From Paenibacillus timonensis (GTDB lineage Bacteria; Bacillota; Bacilli; Paenibacillales; Paenibacillaceae): a DNA stretch of 64,000 nt. The notes below the pieces were generated by a model. That model was not told the DNA's origin. It saw nothing but the letters and a program-made list of their open reading frames with translations, and ran no database searches. Positions 61,492 through 64,000 of the stretch are shown piece by piece. The stretch spans positions 186,001 to 250,000 of the forward strand of contig NZ_WNZY01000005.1 in assembly GCF_009725205.1 (NCBI RefSeq). The letters run 5' to 3'. The translations under genes and the position numbers were made by a program. Position 1 is the first letter of the stretch, and the number at the start of each line of letters is the position of its first letter.

Positions 61492-62457
61492 TTATGTGTT
61501 TTGTACGGAGGAATGGAAGACCTCTTGCGGCTTCGGCGTGAAGCTGCGATCAAGCAGGCCGTCTTCTTGCAGATAAGTAATAAACGTCTCGATTTGCGCC
61601 CAGTTGGCGCTAACGCCGTACGGCCACATATCCCCGTTCATCAGCTTGGCTGATTGCTCGGCGGATTCCCAAACGAACGGATTGGAGGTTGCATTGCGAA
61701 TCGTCTCCAGCAACCCGGCGATGCCTTCGTCCTTGATTTCCCGCATAAGCTCGTACAGCTGCTTTGGCAGCTCGGGGAATTGCTCGACCGTTTCCGCCTT
61801 CAGAGAAACCAAGTGCATAATCGGAAAAATCCCCGTGCGCCCGTAATACTCCCGCTCCACGTTCCAGACATCGGGGAACAACCGGCGTAATACGCCGCCT
61901 TCGCCCGAAGCGGGGAACAGCTTGGCCGGAGGCCGACGAGCCGTCATGATCGCATCCACCTTGCCTTCGGCCAATGCCTCAAAAATATCGCCTTCCGTCA
62001 AGGTCGCCGGAATGTCCACAGGCACGCGCTCCGGGCGGAACGTGAACCATTCCATCTCCTCATTGGCAATGCCCCATTCGTGCCGGAACATCCCCCGTAC
62101 CCATACGGCTGCCGTCATTTGAAACTCCGGAAAGCCAAACCGTTTTCCCTTCAGTTCGGAGGGATGCGTGTATGGACTGTCCGAGCGCACATAAATCGCG
62201 TTGTGCCGGAACGACCGTGACAGAAATGCCGGAATCGCCGTTAACCGCGTATCTCCGCCGCCTTTGGCGATCAGGTAGGAGGCGAGTGAAAGCTCGGATA
62301 CATCATAGGAGGCCTGTGAAATTTGCTTTACAAAAATCTCTTCGATCGACTCCTGCTGAACGTCCAGTTCAAAACCAGTCAGTGGTTTAACACCGTTTAG
62401 TAGTCTTAAGGTGCGGTCGCTTTCCGACATCGCCACCGTCAATTTAGTTCCCGTCAT
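61492..62457 (-). CDS. Periplasmic-binding-fold protein, 4,5-dihydroxyphthalate-decarboxylase-like
   Basis: 321 residues without signal peptide or lipobox (start MTGTKLTVAMSESDRTLRLLNG). Binding-protein-like segments: DVSELSLASYLIAKGGG, AIPAFLSRSFRHNAIYVRSDS, PSELKGKRFGFPEFQMTAAVWVRGMF, EEMEWFTFRPERV, LAEGKVDAIMTARRPPA. This matches the group annotated 4,5-dihydroxyphthalate decarboxylase / NMT1-like. GAGGGGGAGGG precedes ATG. It sits within the Mo-hydroxylase operon, between the FAD and 2Fe-2S subunit genes; it may be a decarboxylase or a cytoplasmic binding protein for the substrate. Confidence 0.8.
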   Translation of the reverse strand: MTGTKLTVAMSESDRTLRLLNGVKPLTGFELDVQQESIEEIFVKQISQASYDVSELSLASYLIAKGGGDTRLTAIPAFLSRSFRHNAIYVRSDSPYTHPSELKGKRFGFPEFQMTAAVWVRGMFRHEWGIANEEMEWFTFRPERVPVDIPATLTEGDIFEALAEGKVDAIMTARRPPAKLFPASGEGGVLRRLFPDVWNVEREYYGRTGIFPIMHLVSLKAETVEQFPELPKQLYELMREIKDEGIAGLLETIRNATSNPFVWESAEQSAKLMNGDMWPYGVSANWAQIETFITYLQEDGLLDRSFTPKPQEVFHSSVQNT

Positions 62458-62477
62458 CTTTGATACCCTCCCCCTCG

Positions 62478-63326
62478 TTACAGGCCGTTTGCGAGCAGAG
62501 CGTTCGCGGCCCGTTTAATATAGGTTCCAACTAATGCGCGGCGGTAATCCGCACTGGCGCGCACGTCGGTGATCGGTGAGCTGCGCCGGGTGTACAAATC
62601 GCTGAGCTCATCCAACTTGGCGGAGGTGAGTTCGCCGCTCCACCGCTGCTCGTCCTCCGCGCCCAGCACGAAGGGCTTGGGCGCCGCTGCGCCCACCGCG
62701 GCGGTCCCCCACTCGATCTCGCTCCCTTTGCCTTGCAGCAGCAAGGCGACGGAGACGATCGAGATGTCGGTTGCCGCGCGCTGATCATGCCGCAGAAACA
62801 CCTGCGGCACCTCCAGCATCCGGGCCGGGATGAACAGCGACGCGATGAGCTCGCGTTCGCGAAGCTGGGTCGCCTTCGGCCCGGAAATGAAGTCCGCGAT
62901 CGGCATGCTGCGGGTGCCGTCCGCCCCGGCTAGCCGGACTTCCGCTCGGTAAGCCACGAGCGGAACGACCATATCGGCTGCCGGGGAGGCGTTCGCCACA
63001 TTGCCGCCCAGCGATGCGCGGTTTTGGATCTGCCAGCCGCCGACGATGCGGGCGGCCTGTTGCAGTGCGGGCACGACGCTGAACACGTCGCTGCCCCAAA
63101 TTTCGGCCGCCGTCACCGCGGCGCCGATCTCAAGACCCGCCTCGGTCCGGCGGGTCAAATGCAGCTCCGGCACGCGCCGGATGTCGAGCCAGTCGGTATG
63201 CTCCGACTCGTACGATTTGCGCTGCGCGTTCACGAACAAATCGGTTCCCCCGCACACGATGCGGGGACTGCGCTCCCGAAGCTGCTCAAGCGCTTCGTCT
63301 AAACTGCGGGGCTGTAGCCAGGCCAT
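62478..63326 (-). CDS. FAD-binding subunit of the Mo-hydroxylase (CoxM/PucC type)
   Basis: 282 residues, vanillyl-alcohol-oxidase-type FAD domain: RIVCGGTDLFVNAQR (first FAD site), IQNRASLGGNVANASPAADMVVPLVAY (second), then the CO-dehydrogenase flavoprotein C-terminal domain. It reoxidises the enzyme through FAD. AAGGAGGGGCAATT precedes ATG. The DNA is notably GC-rich in parts (62600-63150). Confidence 0.93.
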   Translation of the reverse strand: MAWLQPRSLDEALEQLRERSPRIVCGGTDLFVNAQRKSYESEHTDWLDIRRVPELHLTRRTEAGLEIGAAVTAAEIWGSDVFSVVPALQQAARIVGGWQIQNRASLGGNVANASPAADMVVPLVAYRAEVRLAGADGTRSMPIADFISGPKATQLRERELIASLFIPARMLEVPQVFLRHDQRAATDISIVSVALLLQGKGSEIEWGTAAVGAAAPKPFVLGAEDEQRWSGELTSAKLDELSDLYTRRSSPITDVRASADYRRALVGTYIKRAANALLANGL

Positions 63327-63359
63327 AATTGCCCCTCCTTCATGTGAATATAGTTGTCT

Positions 63360-63671
63360 CTACTCCAGCGCCGTCGCCAAATCCTTGATCCACGGACGGC
63401 CGGTCAGCGGCTCGATCTTGACTTCGCTGTCCGGGACGGCGCGGATGCTGCACAAGTAGCCGGGTTTACCGTCAACAAACGCCGAGCATTCTTTGCAGGC
63501 GTTCGCGGACCGGCAGGAATAACGCACCGAGAAGGACGGGTCCTTATGCTCCCGAATCCAAAAAATCGCATCCAGCAAGCTCATGCCGTCTCGAAACGGA
63601 ACCTCAAATTTCTCCAGGGAAGCGCCCCTTTCGGCATCGCCGCGAACTACGTTTAATGTAACAACTGCCAT
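63360..63671 (-). CDS. 2Fe-2S protein, N-terminal domain of SdhB/FrdB type
   Basis: 103 residues, one ferredoxin-like domain. Cysteines in SVRYSCRSANACKECSAFVDGKPGYLC give C-x5-C-x2-C-x11-C; succinate dehydrogenase/fumarate reductase proteins normally have C-x4-C in the first gap. The C-terminal 4Fe-4S/3Fe-4S half of SdhB is absent. GGGAGACAGTTCAC precedes ATG. Directly after the flavoprotein gene, so the two probably form an electron-transfer pair. Confidence 0.82.
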   Translation of the reverse strand: MAVVTLNVVRGDAERGASLEKFEVPFRDGMSLLDAIFWIREHKDPSFSVRYSCRSANACKECSAFVDGKPGYLCSIRAVPDSEVKIEPLTGRPWIKDLATALE

Positions 63672-63752
63672 GTGAACTGTCTCCCTTCTTTCGTTACCGA
63701 CTTACCAGACTTACTCTTCTTACCCAACTCGCTTAAGGCTCGTCCGCTCCAC

Positions 63753-64000
63753 TTACACGCCAACCGGCAGTTGAATTTCAGAAACGACCCATTCCCCCGC
63801 CTCATTCAAGACATAACTGTAGCTGGACGGCTGGGTAAGTGTATCGTCATAGTCCAGCCGCACATGCGCGCCGCGGGTTTCCTTCCGCTCCAGCGCGCCG
63901 AGCACAATCGCCTCGCTGACCTTCAGCATGTTGGCGGCCTCCAGCTTCTCGAACAGAGACAAAGCAAATTTGTCCTGTTTCGCTAATGAAATGCTGTTAA
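63753..64000 (-). CDS. Fumarate-reductase/succinate-dehydrogenase-like flavoprotein, C-terminal part (5' end beyond window)
   Basis: 82 codons visible, stop at 63753, frame open to the window edge (reading NSISLAKQDKFALSLFEKLE). ALERKETRGAHVRLDYDDT is the C-terminal signature of SdhA/FrdA/AprA-like flavoproteins (E-x-R-G-x-H-x-R-x-D-Y/F-P; here Asp stands in place of the usual Pro). A TTG within the frame at 63962 is not the start. Partner of the 2Fe-2S protein that follows. Confidence 0.85.
   Translation of the reverse strand, partial: NSISLAKQDKFALSLFEKLEAANMLKVSEAIVLGALERKETRGAHVRLDYDDTLTQPSSYSYVLNEAGEWVVSEIQLPVGV

Overview
The window reads as chromosome of a Gram-positive, endospore-forming Bacillota, most likely Paenibacillus or a close relative (inference). 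Grounds: strong purine-rich Shine-Dalgarno sites before almost every gene, many TTG/GTG starts, YesM/YesN-type and LplABC-type sugar systems, a BceRS-BceAB peptide-antibiotic module, an NreABC-NarGHJI nitrate set of the kind known from Staphylococcus and bacilli, ComA/ComB sulfolactate genes, a LysM-M14 cell-wall endopeptidase, a BirA box of the Bacillus type, and moderate GC with AT-rich gaps. I saw no rRNA, tRNA, CRISPR array, insertion sequence or prophage.

Layout. (1) 1-6289, minus strand: two-component pair yesN-yesM followed by a sugar ABC importer (binding lipoprotein and two permeases, the last cut by the window edge). (2) 6445-12711: HpaB-type flavin monooxygenase, a CPA2 cation/proton antiporter behind a possible attenuating leader, a Gly/Pro-repeat protein, a DinB-like protein, mntH with promoter and MntR-like box, and a DUF4309 protein. 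(3) 12780-23256, minus: a MalT-like LuxR regulator; then a galactoside locus of lacI, two LacI-type operators, a GH35 beta-galactosidase, two permeases and a binding lipoprotein. (4) 23423-31623: a 54-residue acidic protein, a secreted GxGYxYP protein, the bceRS-bceAB module with a perfect BceR-type operator, and bioB with a BirA operator. (5) 31830-39402: LysM-M14 peptidase, small secreted protein, aldo/keto reductase, copper-amine-oxidase-N-like protein, DUF3231 protein, and comB / MFS exporter / comA for sulfolactate.

(6) 39491-50886, minus: a nitrate-respiration island. narGHJI and the oxygen/nitrate sensors nreABC run in one direction, followed by a hemerythrin, a NarK-type nitrate transporter fused to a C-terminal PAS domain, and a second hemerythrin-like protein. 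narG and the transporter gene both carry AGGG-N4-yCCC palindromes centred 43.5 bp upstream of the predicted transcription start, which suggests direct co-activation by NreC.

(7) 51073-56786: small accessory genes (GNATs, NUDIX, two DUF606 half-size transporters around a Crp-family regulator, a MarR/MFS efflux pair with twin operators). (8) 56842-64000, minus: a molybdenum-hydroxylase operon. It holds a fumarate-reductase-like flavoprotein (partial), a 2Fe-2S partner with odd cysteine spacing, FAD, 2Fe-2S and Mo subunits of a xanthine-dehydrogenase-type enzyme, a signal-less binding-protein-fold protein, XdhC and a MobA-like cytidylyltransferase. The substrate cannot be read from the sequence; this cluster and the NarK-PAS/NreC regulon are the best candidates for undescribed biology.
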